Positions 1 to 9,667 are shown, numbered from the stretch's first letter. The stretch is DNA of 64,000 nt from Lyngbya sp. PCC 8106 (GCF_000169095.1 NZ_AAVU01000001.1:186001-250000), one strand, 5' to 3'. Made by a program: numbers and translations. Notes: generated from the letters alone by a model not told the origin.

Positions 1-1
1 A

Positions 2-445
2 TCTGAACCCAATGTTTACAGTATTGAAAAGATGCAGCAGGAAAAAAGCTGTATTTGGGATGGTGTTCGCAACTACCAAGCTCGAAATTTTTTGCGGCGA
101 ATGGCTCGGGGAGATTTAGTTTTTTTCTATCATTCTAACACTAAATATCCCGGAATTACCGGATTAGTCAAGGTTATTGAAACGGAGATTATTGATCCTA
201 CTCAGTTTGATACAAATAGTCAATATTATGACCCGAAATCAACGTCTGAAAACCCACGTTGGCAAACCGTTCGAGTCGAATTTGTTGAACAGTTTCCAAG
301 TGTGATTACTTTAGCTCAACTCAAACAAGAATTTACACCGGATGATTTATTGTTAGTTCGACGAGGAAATCGTTTATCTGTGATGCCTATCGCCCCGGAA
401 ATTGCGGATCAAATCTTAGGACTAAAAACCGAAAAGATCAACTAA
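2..445 (+). CDS. EVE-domain protein, 5' end cut by the window edge
   Basis: The reading frame is open to the left edge of the window. The codons before the first internal ATG (position 32) read SEPNVYSIEK, the usual N-terminal EVE motif that normally follows a few residues such as MNYWLMK, so only the start is missing. The rest matches the EVE/thymocyte nuclear protein 1 family: an IWDGVRNYQARNFLRRM stretch, then GDLVFFYHSN, GITGLVKV and a C-terminal LLLVRRGNRLSVMPI block. EVE domains belong to the PUA-like fold and bind modified bases; the substrate here is unknown. The next gene is convergent, only 4 bases away. Confidence 0.85.
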   Translation, partial: SEPNVYSIEKMQQEKSCIWDGVRNYQARNFLRRMARGDLVFFYHSNTKYPGITGLVKVIETEIIDPTQFDTNSQYYDPKSTSENPRWQTVRVEFVEQFPSVITLAQLKQEFTPDDLLLVRRGNRLSVMPIAPEIADQILGLKTEKIN

Positions 446-449
446 AATA

Positions 450-2522
450 TTAATGTTCTCTTTCAGTTTTTAACGTTTTAATTGAATAATTATTTCGTCC
501 TCTTTGTTTGGTTTGATAAAGGGCTTGATCCGCTCTATTAATTAAAGCTTGAACTGAACTTTGAAGGTTGGGATAAGTAGAAGCAAGACCAAAACTGAGT
601 GTGACTTGATTATCTACTAAAGAATTAGTATGAGGAATATTGAGAGTGTAGAGTTTATTTTGAATATTTTTAATAACATGAATCCCTCCTTCTACATCGG
701 TATTGGGTAAAATAATCGCAAACTCCTCACCCCCATAACGTGCTATAAAATCTGCTGGACGTTGAATCACTTGATTCAGGATTTGAGCAACTTTAAGTAA
801 ACATTGATCTCCCGTCGGATGACCGTATGTATCATTATACTGTTTAAAATAATCGAGATCACATAAAATTAGTATTAATTGTGTTTGTTCTCGAACAGAA
901 CGTTTCCATTCCTGTTCTAAATATTCATCAAAATAACGACGATTGGGAATTTGGGTGAGTTGATCATGATTGGCGAGATAATGTAATTGTTCATTTGCCT
1001 TTTGCAATTTCTCATATAATTGAGATTGTTGGATCGCGATCGCGAGTTGATCAGCAAACCGACAAGCCAGTGTTATTTGTTCATCCTCATAAGGAGAATC
1101 CGACAAATTTCTGAGGAGACTGAAACTCCCCCAAACTATCCCATTAACAATTAAAGGAATCAGTAACCAAGAACCGGGAAATTCCTGTGTTATTGTTTTA
1201 TTAATTTGGTCTTCAATGGTATTCGTATCATTAACTCTAACAATTTCACCCTGTTTGAGTCGAGCCGCAAAAGGGTTATTTTGATCAGAGATTTTATAGC
1301 CTGTTGTATCCGGTATATTGGCATCACGACTATAAGTAGCAAGATGTATCCAATATTTATTTTCGGGTTGATATTGAACGATAGCCACCTGTTTTACATC
1401 AATCAATTGTGCAGCTTGTTGAACGGCGATTGAGAAAATTGTTGTCAAGTCTAAGGAGTTGCGAATCAGTTGGACAACTTGGTTAAATGCCTTTTCTTGT
1501 TGAGTTTGTCGCTGAAGTGCAAGTTCCGCTTGTTTGCGATCGCTAATATCTAAAACAATACCACAAATCTCATAGGATTTATCTGTTTTATTTAGAAGCC
1601 GAAATTTGGTAATTAGAAGTGTACGAATTCCGTTCTGAAATGGAACTTCCTCCTCAAAAACAATCGGATCTTGAGTTGCAATTGCTGCTTCATCGCTAGC
1701 TTGGCAAGTTTTAGCAAATTCATAGGGAAGAATATCATAGTCGCTTTTACCGATAAGTTGCTCTCGTTTAAGCTGACTCATTTGTTCATAAGCGGGGTTA
1801 ACATCGGTGTATTTTCCTTGCAAATCCTTGATAAAAATCCCATAAGGTGAACTCTCGAAAATTGAACGTAGGCGATTTTCACTTTCTTTTAAAGCCAGTT
1901 CAAGCTGTTTGCGTTCACGAAGTGCAGCTTGCTGTTCGCTAATATCTAATCCGGTTCCAAACATCCGAATTACTTCACCTTGAGGACTATAAATAACATC
2001 ACCTCGGGCTTCTAAATAGCGTACAGAAGCATCTGAATGAATAATACGATGATCGATTTTAAAAGGTATTCCTTGTTTAACTGTTCGTTCAACAGCATGG
2101 TTTAAAGAGGAGCGATCTTCGGGATGAATCAATTCTAAAAATTCAGTATAATTGGGTTCGTTCTGTTGGGGATAGAGTCCAAATAACCGAAACATTTCTT
2201 CAGACCAGATAATTTGACCTGTAGAGGGAATAAATTCCCAACTTCCCAGCCGAGAAACTCGTTGGGCTTCTTTGAAACGGGCTTCACGGATTTGTTGTTT
2301 TTCTTCGTTAATCTGACGTTCTCGAATATCTGTAATTATAAACTTGAGTCCAAAACTGATTCCCAATAAAATAAGACCCCAAATGAGATTGAATACAGTT
2401 GAAAATGGGTAGTTTGAGAACTGATGACAATCTAGAGGTAGACTAAATTGCCACGTCCACAGAATTAAGCATCCAGCTAAACTGATACAAAGACTAACGA
2501 CAGAGTAAATAGATCTATTCAT
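450..2522 (-). CDS. Membrane-bound PAS-PAS-GAF-GGDEF diguanylate cyclase
   Basis: A 690-residue signalling protein that should make cyclic di-GMP at the inner membrane. Two hydrophobic segments (about residues 6-28 and 42-63) are followed by a PAS domain (85-200, with RVSRLGSWEF and a PAC-like tail), a second PAS (212-330, IFESSPYGIFIKD), a GAF domain (345-500) and a GGDEF domain (525-685). The active-site loop reads ARYGGEEF near residue 597, an intact cyclase signature, and RPAD five residues before it fits the RxxD product-inhibition site. No EAL domain is present. The ligand of the PAS and GAF domains cannot be told from sequence. It is transcribed alone and convergently with the EVE gene. 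Confidence 0.9.
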   Translation of the reverse strand: MNRSIYSVVSLCISLAGCLILWTWQFSLPLDCHQFSNYPFSTVFNLIWGLILLGISFGLKFIITDIRERQINEEKQQIREARFKEAQRVSRLGSWEFIPSTGQIIWSEEMFRLFGLYPQQNEPNYTEFLELIHPEDRSSLNHAVERTVKQGIPFKIDHRIIHSDASVRYLEARGDVIYSPQGEVIRMFGTGLDISEQQAALRERKQLELALKESENRLRSIFESSPYGIFIKDLQGKYTDVNPAYEQMSQLKREQLIGKSDYDILPYEFAKTCQASDEAAIATQDPIVFEEEVPFQNGIRTLLITKFRLLNKTDKSYEICGIVLDISDRKQAELALQRQTQQEKAFNQVVQLIRNSLDLTTIFSIAVQQAAQLIDVKQVAIVQYQPENKYWIHLATYSRDANIPDTTGYKISDQNNPFAARLKQGEIVRVNDTNTIEDQINKTITQEFPGSWLLIPLIVNGIVWGSFSLLRNLSDSPYEDEQITLACRFADQLAIAIQQSQLYEKLQKANEQLHYLANHDQLTQIPNRRYFDEYLEQEWKRSVREQTQLILILCDLDYFKQYNDTYGHPTGDQCLLKVAQILNQVIQRPADFIARYGGEEFAIILPNTDVEGGIHVIKNIQNKLYTLNIPHTNSLVDNQVTLSFGLASTYPNLQSSVQALINRADQALYQTKQRGRNNYSIKTLKTEREH

Positions 2523-2661
2523 CGCTGAGAAACGTTAAATGAAGTTAAAGGTATTGACAGACTCACAAAAGCCTTTCTACTCCTTTAGCTTACAAACAAT
2601 TCATTTGTAAAGCACCTTCACAGCCATTGACTGAAATGAAACTCAAACAACTCACCGATCT

Positions 2662-2895
2662 ATGATTGATTTACCGTTGAGAAATATCTACCCCTGGAAG
2701 CTTGTCAGTCTGTTCATCTAGCCCGATATTCTGCTGAAAGAACGGGATCACACTTTAAATGACCAGCGTTTGGAAGAACTTTGTCAAAAGATTTGGGTAG
2801 GAACCGAACAAATTTCTAAAGGGCAAATCACAGAAGGTAAAATTGTGATGGAGAATTTGTTCAAAAAAATTTGGCGTGAATATCCATCCGAATGA
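2662..2895 (+). pseudogene. Frameshifted antitoxin-like gene
   Basis: Reading all three frames together recovers one small acidic protein. It starts MIDLP at 2662, continues in a second frame from about 2679 as EKYLPLEACQSVHLARYSAE, and returns to the first frame at 2758 as NDQRLEELCQKIW, running on to a stop at 2893-2895. The second shift lies at an AAA run (2757-2759), where one extra base accounts for it. The segments join into a continuous protein of about 77 residues resembling small cyanobacterial antitoxins. The stop overlaps the toxin ATG (ATGA at 2892-2895), the coupling typical of toxin-antitoxin pairs. Two frameshifts mean it is no longer translated whole. The family assignment is an inference from pattern and context. 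Confidence 0.6.
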
Positions 2896-2966
2896 GTCAT
2901 TACTCTTTTTCTGACGAAGCAATTGCCGATTTAGAAGACTTATTTTCATTATTTTCAAAACAGTAA
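2892..2966 (+). pseudogene. Truncated RelE/ParE-like toxin
   Basis: An ATG overlapping the antitoxin stop opens a frame reading MSHYSFSDEAIADLEDLF, the usual N-terminus of ParE/RelE-fold toxins (beta strand, then a helix with an acidic DLxD motif). It stops after 24 residues, whereas the family is about 90-100 residues long. Downstream to 3088 all frames are interrupted and only vague traces of a toxin C-terminus can be imagined. Together with the broken antitoxin this is a dead module. Confidence 0.55.
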
Positions 2967-3088
2967 ATTCGTCTAGTCAAGTAACCGCTTTCTTGAACTT
3001 GGGTAAAAACCCGTACCCCGATAGACGAAAGAATCGGTAAAAATCTATTAGAATGTAGTACAGGAATTACACAGGGACTAAAGCGGCG

Positions 3089-5728
3089 TTGATTCAAGCA
3101 GAAACCTTAGAACTATTAGAATGGCAGCGTTTATGTCATCATCTCGCCACCTTTGCGACAACGAAGCTAGGGGCGGTTGTGACTCGCAATTTGCCCATTC
3201 CCCAAACTCCCTCGGAAACATTGGAGTTGTTGGCGCAAACCAAAGAAGCCTACCAACTAGAATTGCAGTTAACCAGTGGACTCTCGCTTCAGGGAATTCA
3301 AGATATTGGTGACGCCCTCGAACGTGTTGAACGTCATGGAATACTCTCAGGAGAGGAACTTCTTAATATTGCCACAACACTCGCAGGTGCGCGACAGCTT
3401 CGACGTCAGGTTGACGCCCACGAAGAAGAGGTTCCAGTATTGGCGGAGTTGGTGTCAGAATTGCGAACTTACCCCGAACTTGAACAAGAAATTCACCGAT
3501 GTATTGATGATCGCGGGGATGTCACTGATCGGGCTAATCCAAAGTTAACAGATATTCGGATTAAACTCAAAAGTACACGCGATCGCATTTATCAGATTCT
3601 ACAAAGTATTTTACAACGCAAAGCCGGAGCCATTCAAGAACAGCTAATTACCCAAAGAGGTGATCGGTTTGTGATTCCAGTCAAAGCCCCCCAAAAATAT
3701 CAAGTTCCGGGTATTGTTCACGATACTTCTGCCAAAGGAGGAACCCTTTATATTGAACCCAAATCAACGATAGAACTCAATAATCAACTGCGACAATTAC
3801 AACGACGAGAACAGCTCGAAGAAGAAGCGGTTCGTCAGGTTTTAAGTGAACAAATTGCAGAAGTTCAACCAGACTTAGAACGATTGTTAGTGATTGTCAC
3901 AACGATTGATTTAGCTGTATCTAGAGCGCGTTATGGTTTATGGCTAGAAGCAAATCCACCCACATTTACAAACCTCAAAATTCAAGCCGAAAAGGTTGAA
4001 TGTGTTCTTCCTTCAGACACCGATCAAACCCGATTTCAAAACCCAGTCACATTACGACAATTGCGCCATCCGTTGTTAGTTTGGCAACAGCAAAATGAAC
4101 AAGGTACGCCTGTTGTTCCCATTGATGTGACGATTAAACCTTCGATTCGGGTTGTGGCGATTACCGGGCCGAATACAGGCGGAAAAACGGTAACGTTAAA
4201 AACGATTGGTATGGCTGCACTCATGGCGAAAGTAGGGTTATTTATTCCCGCGAGAGAACCTGTAGAATTACCGTGGTTTGATTTGGTTTTAGCTGATATT
4301 GGAGATGAACAATCTATCGAACAAAGTTTATCAACTTTCTCGGGTCATATTCGCCGTATTAGTCGGATTTTAAATGCTATTCCTTCTGCGAATATAGGAA
4401 CGGTTAATCAATTATCTATACCAGTTACCCATCAGCAGTTAGGTACAGACGATAGTGAGGTTGAACCTGTTCAAAACCAACAAGAAGAAGTAGAAATAAT
4501 TGAGGAAGTTGATTCTCTAGAAACCTTAAAAGCAAAGATCAAAGATCCCGAAGATCAGATTTCAAATTCTCTGATTTTACTCGATGAAATTGGGGCGGGA
4601 ACTGACCCCACAGAAGGGAGTGCTTTAGCAACGGCTTTGTTACAATATCTCGCAAATTCTGCTGTAGTTACAATTGCAACGACTCACTTTGGCGAATTAA
4701 AAGCGTTAAAATATCAAGATGATCGGTTTGAAAATTCTAGCGTCGAATTTGATGAGAAAACCCTACAACCAACCTATCGTTTATTGTGGGGAATTCCCGG
4801 ACGTTCTAATGCGTTAAAAATTGCCCAACGCTTGGGTTTGAAGTCGGAAATTCTGGAAACTGCGGCTTCTTATTTGGGGGGGACTTCCCAGGATGTTAAT
4901 GATGTGATTGCTGGGTTAGAAGCCCAACGGAAACAACAGGAAACTAAAGCTGAAGAAGCGAGTAAGTTGCTGAAAGAAACAGAACGTTTGCATCAAGAAC
5001 TGATCCGAAAAACAGCCCTTTTAAAAGAACGAGAACAGGAACTGAAACGGGAACAAGAACAAGCGATTAAAGAAACATTAATTCAAGCAAAAGGTGAAAT
5101 TGCTCAAGTGATTCGCCGTTTACAACAAGGTCAACCGAAAGCCCAAGACGCCCAAAAAGCAACAGAAACTTTAGATAAAATTGCAGAACAACGTCTTCCT
5201 TCTCGTCAACAAAAACCGCCTGAAAAACCTAAATTTAAGCCTAAAGTTGGCGATCGCATTCGGATTCCGAGTATTGGTCAAACCGCAGAAGTGATGAACG
5301 AACCCGATGAAAATGGTCAGCTTATGGTTCGTTTTGGTATAATGAAAATGAGTATTGGGTTAGCTGAAATCGAGTCTCTCGATGGTCAAAAAGCCGAGAT
5401 TCCAACGAAAAGCAAAAGTTCAGACAAAGCCAAAAGTTCAAAATCAGAAGCCACTGTTTCTGAACCCGAGAAAAAAGCCACCGTTCGGACTTCTAAAAAT
5501 ACAATTGACTTACGGGGAAAACGAATCTCAGAAGCTGAAATTGAGATTGATCGAATGTTAGGTCAAATGATTGATTTTGCGGCGATCTGGATTATTCATG
5601 GAAAAGGCACAGGACAACTCAGACGAGGGGTTCAAGAATTCCTCAAAAATAATCCTTTAGTTGATCGTTTTGAGTTAGCCACTCAAGCAGAAGGAGGGGC
5701 TGGCGTAACTATAGCTTATCTCAAATAA
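3089..5728 (+). CDS. mutS2: Endonuclease MutS2
   Basis: An 879-residue MutS2, a MutS-family ATPase linked in other bacteria to suppression of recombination and to rescue of collided ribosomes. The start is TTG at 3089; the family N-terminus MIQxETLELLEW begins exactly there and no ATG is available. Walker A (GPNTGGKTVTLK) is near residue 359 and Walker B (LILLDEIGAGTDP) near 494. A long coiled coil follows (about 610-700), then a KOW-like patch (GDRIRIPSIGQTAEV), a lysine/serine-rich linker and a C-terminal Smr domain with DLRG and HGKGTG motifs (about 800-879). An acidic insertion of about 55 residues sits between the ATPase signature and Walker B. The gene is downstream of the dead toxin-antitoxin remnant. 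Confidence 0.95.
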   Translation: MIQAETLELLEWQRLCHHLATFATTKLGAVVTRNLPIPQTPSETLELLAQTKEAYQLELQLTSGLSLQGIQDIGDALERVERHGILSGEELLNIATTLAGARQLRRQVDAHEEEVPVLAELVSELRTYPELEQEIHRCIDDRGDVTDRANPKLTDIRIKLKSTRDRIYQILQSILQRKAGAIQEQLITQRGDRFVIPVKAPQKYQVPGIVHDTSAKGGTLYIEPKSTIELNNQLRQLQRREQLEEEAVRQVLSEQIAEVQPDLERLLVIVTTIDLAVSRARYGLWLEANPPTFTNLKIQAEKVECVLPSDTDQTRFQNPVTLRQLRHPLLVWQQQNEQGTPVVPIDVTIKPSIRVVAITGPNTGGKTVTLKTIGMAALMAKVGLFIPAREPVELPWFDLVLADIGDEQSIEQSLSTFSGHIRRISRILNAIPSANIGTVNQLSIPVTHQQLGTDDSEVEPVQNQQEEVEIIEEVDSLETLKAKIKDPEDQISNSLILLDEIGAGTDPTEGSALATALLQYLANSAVVTIATTHFGELKALKYQDDRFENSSVEFDEKTLQPTYRLLWGIPGRSNALKIAQRLGLKSEILETAASYLGGTSQDVNDVIAGLEAQRKQQETKAEEASKLLKETERLHQELIRKTALLKEREQELKREQEQAIKETLIQAKGEIAQVIRRLQQGQPKAQDAQKATETLDKIAEQRLPSRQQKPPEKPKFKPKVGDRIRIPSIGQTAEVMNEPDENGQLMVRFGIMKMSIGLAEIESLDGQKAEIPTKSKSSDKAKSSKSEATVSEPEKKATVRTSKNTIDLRGKRISEAEIEIDRMLGQMIDFAAIWIIHGKGTGQLRRGVQEFLKNNPLVDRFELATQAEGGAGVTIAYLK

Positions 5729-5812
5729 GAGTGATGACGACGAAGTTTAGGCTAAATTTTCTCTGCCTTTTCTGCTTGTTTATTGCTGACAATAGCCTCA
5801 AGACAACAGGGC

Positions 5813-6121
5813 TTAGAGAATAAATAGGGCGACTACAACTATAAAGACGAGAAAGCCTACAATACCTCCTCCAGAGTCATCTTTTCTAGACTCGGCTTTG
5901 CTGTACCCGCCTCCATAGCTGTTGTAGCTGCTGCTACTCTCGGTACGATATCCTCCGCTACTACCGGATTTTTGGCTGCTAGAGGAGCCTTTACTCTTGT
6001 CTCTAGACTGAGATCGAGAGAAGTCTCGCTGAAAGTCGCAGTTGAGACACTGGAAAACATCGGGATGACGCTGAACTATTGTTCGTTTACCGCATCTTGG
6101 ACATTCTACTGCATCTTGCAT
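5813..6121 (-). CDS. Zinc-ribbon protein with C-terminal membrane anchor
   Basis: A 102-residue protein of unknown function. The N-terminus carries a zinc ribbon, with CPRCGKR (residues 7-13) and CLNC about 20 residues later. A middle part rich in serine, glycine and tyrosine (about 40-80) is probably disordered. The last 20 residues, GIVGFLVFIVVVALFIL, form a single membrane helix. This layout suggests a tail-anchored protein whose metal-binding head faces the cytoplasm. It is convergent with mutS2 and stands alone. No specific family name is claimed. Confidence 0.75.
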   Translation of the reverse strand: MQDAVECPRCGKRTIVQRHPDVFQCLNCDFQRDFSRSQSRDKSKGSSSSQKSGSSGGYRTESSSSYNSYGGGYSKAESRKDDSGGGIVGFLVFIVVVALFIL

Positions 6122-6703
6122 GAGTGAGTTCTCCTAAATTGTGCTATTGGCTTAACATTGGTGAGGGGTTTTACCCCTACTTGGTTTTAACCCACACTAA
6201 TTTATTCCGGCAACCTATCCTGGGAAGGATAAGCAGTTTTCGACGGGCTGATGTCCTGCTTTTCTGGCTTGCTGTGCGGCTTTTCGGCTTGGATAAAAAA
6301 AATTTATACTTCTCCGCTTCCGTGAACCAAAACCCTCTCAAGTCCCACTCAATCTCCTTTTTTCCCTAAACTCAAGGTTTGACGGCTGAATCTACTGTAT
6401 TAAAAGATACTATTTTGAGCGTTTGAGATGACTAACTTCACTATAGCGACATCAAGCCTACCCTGTCGTCTGACTTCAGGAAGAAGAAGTATAGATTATC
6501 TTCAGGATTTGAAACCTTGAACAAAATTAATCTATTGCGAGACTTTTGAACCCGTAATATCCAATGACTTCTTCATATTTACTGTATCAAAAAGTTTCTG
6601 AGATTTGATTTAAAACTAACAACATCCTAAAGATAGATCTTTTGAAAATTAATTATCTGCTAAAATATAGAAAATTATTCGGTTAGGAATAGAAACTATT
6701 ACT
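6122..6703. other. Intergenic region, 582 bases
   Basis: Divergent upstream region of the zinc-ribbon gene and the NADH dehydrogenase gene. It contains a short inverted repeat AGGGG/CCCCT near 6163-6177. A frame open from 6124 to 6369 is low-complexity without a ribosome-binding site and is not called. Nothing else was recognised. Confidence 0.5.
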
Positions 6704-8398
6704 GTGTCTGGAAATTCTCAGGTTGTGATTGTTGGAGCCGGATTTAGTGGAATTACGGCTAGCAAGATTATCGCTCAAGCAGGCGTTAATGTTCTACTCA
6801 TTGACCGTAACAGTTATCACACTTTTATTCCGTTACTCTATCAAGTTGCAACTGGACTTTTACAGCCCCAACAGGTTATTTATCCAGTTAGTCATATCTT
6901 AAAAAATTATCCTCAAGCTCGATTTTTACAAGCGGAGGTTAATCATACAGACTTTGAACATCACATTGTTCATACCAATGCCGGAGAAATTGACTACAAC
7001 TATTTGATTTTAGCCACGGGAAGTCAGCCACAATTTGCTGAAATTCCTGGCGCTTCTGAATACGGAAAACCTTTAGTTTTACTTTCAGATGCGGTTAAAC
7101 TCCGACAACATTTGCTGACTTGTATTGAGCAAGCCAAACAAGAATTAAGCCCCGAACAGTGTAAAATGCTGTTAACATTTGTGATTGTGGGAGGCGGGCC
7201 AACTGGAGTGGAAATGGCGGGAGGTTTATGTGAACTCTTAAACAGTTTATTGGCGAAGAATCATCCCAAATTACAACAACTCTCTGAAGTTATTTTACTT
7301 CAATCCCGCGATCGCTTATTGGTGAATTTCCCAGAAAAACTGAGTCTTTATACCGCCCAATGTCTACAGCGTAAAGGTGTGAAACTGCAATTTTCCACTC
7401 GAGTTCAGCGTGTGAGTCCTGAGAGTGTAGAATTGCAAAATGGTACAATAATTCCGACAGCAACCACGATTTGGACAGCCGGAGTTGAAGCCAACCCCGC
7501 TACCGATACCGAAAATCTTTCCACCGCCCGTAAAGGAAAAATTGTTGTCCAACCAACCCTACAAATTCCGAATTATGATCATGTTTATGCGATTGGGGAT
7601 GTTGCTTATGTCAAATTGGGGGATGAAGCCTTAGCAGGAGTCGCGCCGGAAGCTTTACAACAAGGAGAAGCCACGGCTCGTAATATTCTACTACAAATTC
7701 GGGGTAAATCTCCCCAACCTTTTGAATATATTGATAAAGGTAGAGCCGCAATTATTGGGCGAAATGCGGGTGTTGTGAGCAAAGATAAATTACAACTACA
7801 AGGAATCTTGGGATGGTTAATTTGGTTAGGAATTCACTTCTATTATCTTCCCGGTGGGCGGAACCGTCTTAATGTTGTTTATAGTTGGATTCGTGATAGT
7901 TTACAACAGTCTCGCTTTGTCAAACCCATTATTTCACCTTACCCCGAGTTTAAAGATTTTTCGCTGAAAAATAGACCCATTTCAACTGTTAGTCAAGGAT
8001 CTAAACCTATGAAATATATTCCTTTAATTGGACGTTCTTTTTTATCGAGTATTTTTCTGTATTCAGCCATTACCAAAATTTTTGGTTTTGCAGGCACTCA
8101 ACAAATGATCGCAGATCGCGGATTACCGTTTCCGACTTTAATGTTATTGGGAAATATTATCTTTCAGTTAGTTGGAGGAATTTCGTTGATTTTGGGATAT
8201 AAAACTCGAATTGGAGCTTTAGTTTTAATTGCTTTTTTGATTCCCACAACCTTAGTCTTTCATAATTTTCTTGCCGATCCCGCAGAAACAACAGCATTTC
8301 TTAAGAATTTAGCTTTGATTGGGGCGTTATTAATGGTATCCTATTTTGGGTCAGGGCCAGTGAGTTTAGATACTGGCAGTGGTGTTGATAACATTTAA
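6704..8398 (+). CDS. Type II NAD(P)H dehydrogenase fused to a DoxX domain
   Basis: A 564-residue protein starting with GTG at 6704. Residues 1-400 form an NDH-2 flavoprotein: FAD-binding VIVGAGFSGITAS near the start, FIPLLYQVATG, a second Rossmann motif FVIVGGGPTGVEMAG near residue 160 for NAD(P)H, and a C-terminal FAD contact YAIGDVAYV. This enzyme passes electrons from NAD(P)H to membrane quinone without pumping protons. From about residue 430 an added region with four hydrophobic stretches (starting YIPLIGRSFLSSIFLYSAI) matches DoxX-type membrane proteins. Stand-alone NDH-2 is usually 400-450 residues, so this is a true fusion that should hold the enzyme at the membrane. The next gene begins 24 bases later, so co-transcription is possible. 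Confidence 0.9.
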   Translation: MSGNSQVVIVGAGFSGITASKIIAQAGVNVLLIDRNSYHTFIPLLYQVATGLLQPQQVIYPVSHILKNYPQARFLQAEVNHTDFEHHIVHTNAGEIDYNYLILATGSQPQFAEIPGASEYGKPLVLLSDAVKLRQHLLTCIEQAKQELSPEQCKMLLTFVIVGGGPTGVEMAGGLCELLNSLLAKNHPKLQQLSEVILLQSRDRLLVNFPEKLSLYTAQCLQRKGVKLQFSTRVQRVSPESVELQNGTIIPTATTIWTAGVEANPATDTENLSTARKGKIVVQPTLQIPNYDHVYAIGDVAYVKLGDEALAGVAPEALQQGEATARNILLQIRGKSPQPFEYIDKGRAAIIGRNAGVVSKDKLQLQGILGWLIWLGIHFYYLPGGRNRLNVVYSWIRDSLQQSRFVKPIISPYPEFKDFSLKNRPISTVSQGSKPMKYIPLIGRSFLSSIFLYSAITKIFGFAGTQQMIADRGLPFPTLMLLGNIIFQLVGGISLILGYKTRIGALVLIAFLIPTTLVFHNFLADPAETTAFLKNLALIGALLMVSYFGSGPVSLDTGSGVDNI

Positions 8399-8422
8399 CG
8401 GAGTCTGAAACTAATTATTCAG

Positions 8423-9667
8423 ATGAACTTTCATATTGAAGATATTGTTCAAAAAGTTAAGGCTTGGTTTCCTAAAGCACAAGCCCAGATTGAAGCTCAA
8501 GCCGCTGAAATTGAAGCCCGCTTTAATGAGCAGAATTATAGTTCGCTTTCTCCCGAAGAAGTCGCGGAATATCAAAATACAGTTCAGTCTTTAGCCTTAC
8601 CAGAAGCTTATGAAAATGCAATTCAAACCAAACTTTCAGAAGTTTTAACTCCCTGGAAAAAAAATAAAGACTTGGCGAATCACTTGTTTATTGTCCTCAG
8701 CCCAATTGAGCCATTAAAACAAATTTTAGAGCAAACGTTAGAGCAAGTTAAGGATGAAGCTTTATCGATAAAAACTCTGTCTTGGGAAAACCGCCCTGAT
8801 CAATATTCGACACTCAAAATTAATCTACAAGAGGAAATTGAATCTTCAGAGAGTTTGGAGGAAAATTCTCACCCCGAAAACACCCAATCTTTAATTGTTA
8901 TTCCTGACTTAAGTTTATGTTTTTTAAGGTGTGTAGAGGGATTAGATAGTATCGAATATTTGTTTGATTTTATTCTCAAAGATCATTCTCGATTTTGGAT
9001 AGTGGGTTGTAATCAATGGGCTTGGAAGTATTTTGACTATCTCTATAAAGTGAATACTGGCTTTGAGCATATTTTTTCTTTACCGACTTTAAATGCAATT
9101 GAACTAAAACAATGGTTAAATCCAATTTATGGCACCCTTGATGACACCCTTGATATAGAGTTTAGTGATCACGAAGACAAATCCAATCATCAATCGGAAG
9201 AATGGCATGAAGAAGAAAACTGGATTTCTAAAAAAGAGAAACAATATTTTCAGCGTTTAGCAGATATTTCTGAGGGATTAAGTCAGCCTGCGGCTCATCT
9301 TTGGTTAGATTCCCTACGATATGTTAAACAGTCCGAAGAAATCGATTCAGAAACAGTAGAACTTCAGGAAGAAAAACCCGAAAAACACTTAATCCTTAAA
9401 CGAGCTACCCTCCCCAGTTTACCAGAATTCACGAAAGAAGATCAGTATTTATTATCTTCGATTGGCTTACATGGAGAAATCAGTTTGTCAGCTTTAGCTG
9501 TAAGTTTAGCAGAGTCAGAATATCAGATCAGAATCCAAGTTCAGAGATTATTAAGAACAGGAATTATTCTCCAAAAACAGGGTTTATTTCAATTAAGTCC
9601 AATCTATTATTCTCGACTTACACGAGATTTGATTGATAATCACATTTTAGCGGGAGAAAAGAAATAA
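8423..9667 (+). CDS. ATPase-like protein with C-terminal winged helix, partner of MscS
   Basis: A 414-residue protein without a confident family. The first 120 residues are helical and charged. Around residue 90 the segment LFIVLSPIEPLKQIL lies where an AAA-type P-loop would be expected but has no GxxxxGK. A hydrophobic strand (LIVIPDLSLCFLR) followed by FWIVGCNQWAWKYFDYL resembles the Walker B and sensor region of AAA proteins found beside mechanosensitive channels. The last 80 residues (EDQYLLSSIGLHGEISLSAL onward) look like a winged helix. The stop codon overlaps the mscS start by one base (TAATG at 9665-9669), so the two are translationally coupled. The ATPase relation is an inference; the loss of the P-loop is visible. 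Confidence 0.6.
   Translation: MNFHIEDIVQKVKAWFPKAQAQIEAQAAEIEARFNEQNYSSLSPEEVAEYQNTVQSLALPEAYENAIQTKLSEVLTPWKKNKDLANHLFIVLSPIEPLKQILEQTLEQVKDEALSIKTLSWENRPDQYSTLKINLQEEIESSESLEENSHPENTQSLIVIPDLSLCFLRCVEGLDSIEYLFDFILKDHSRFWIVGCNQWAWKYFDYLYKVNTGFEHIFSLPTLNAIELKQWLNPIYGTLDDTLDIEFSDHEDKSNHQSEEWHEEENWISKKEKQYFQRLADISEGLSQPAAHLWLDSLRYVKQSEEIDSETVELQEEKPEKHLILKRATLPSLPEFTKEDQYLLSSIGLHGEISLSALAVSLAESEYQIRIQVQRLLRTGIILQKQGLFQLSPIYYSRLTRDLIDNHILAGEKK

Noticed and set aside
6124..6369. Plus-strand frame in the gap before the NADH dehydrogenase
   Set aside because: Starts in the leader of the zinc-ribbon gene, has no ribosome-binding site and ends in low-complexity sequence.
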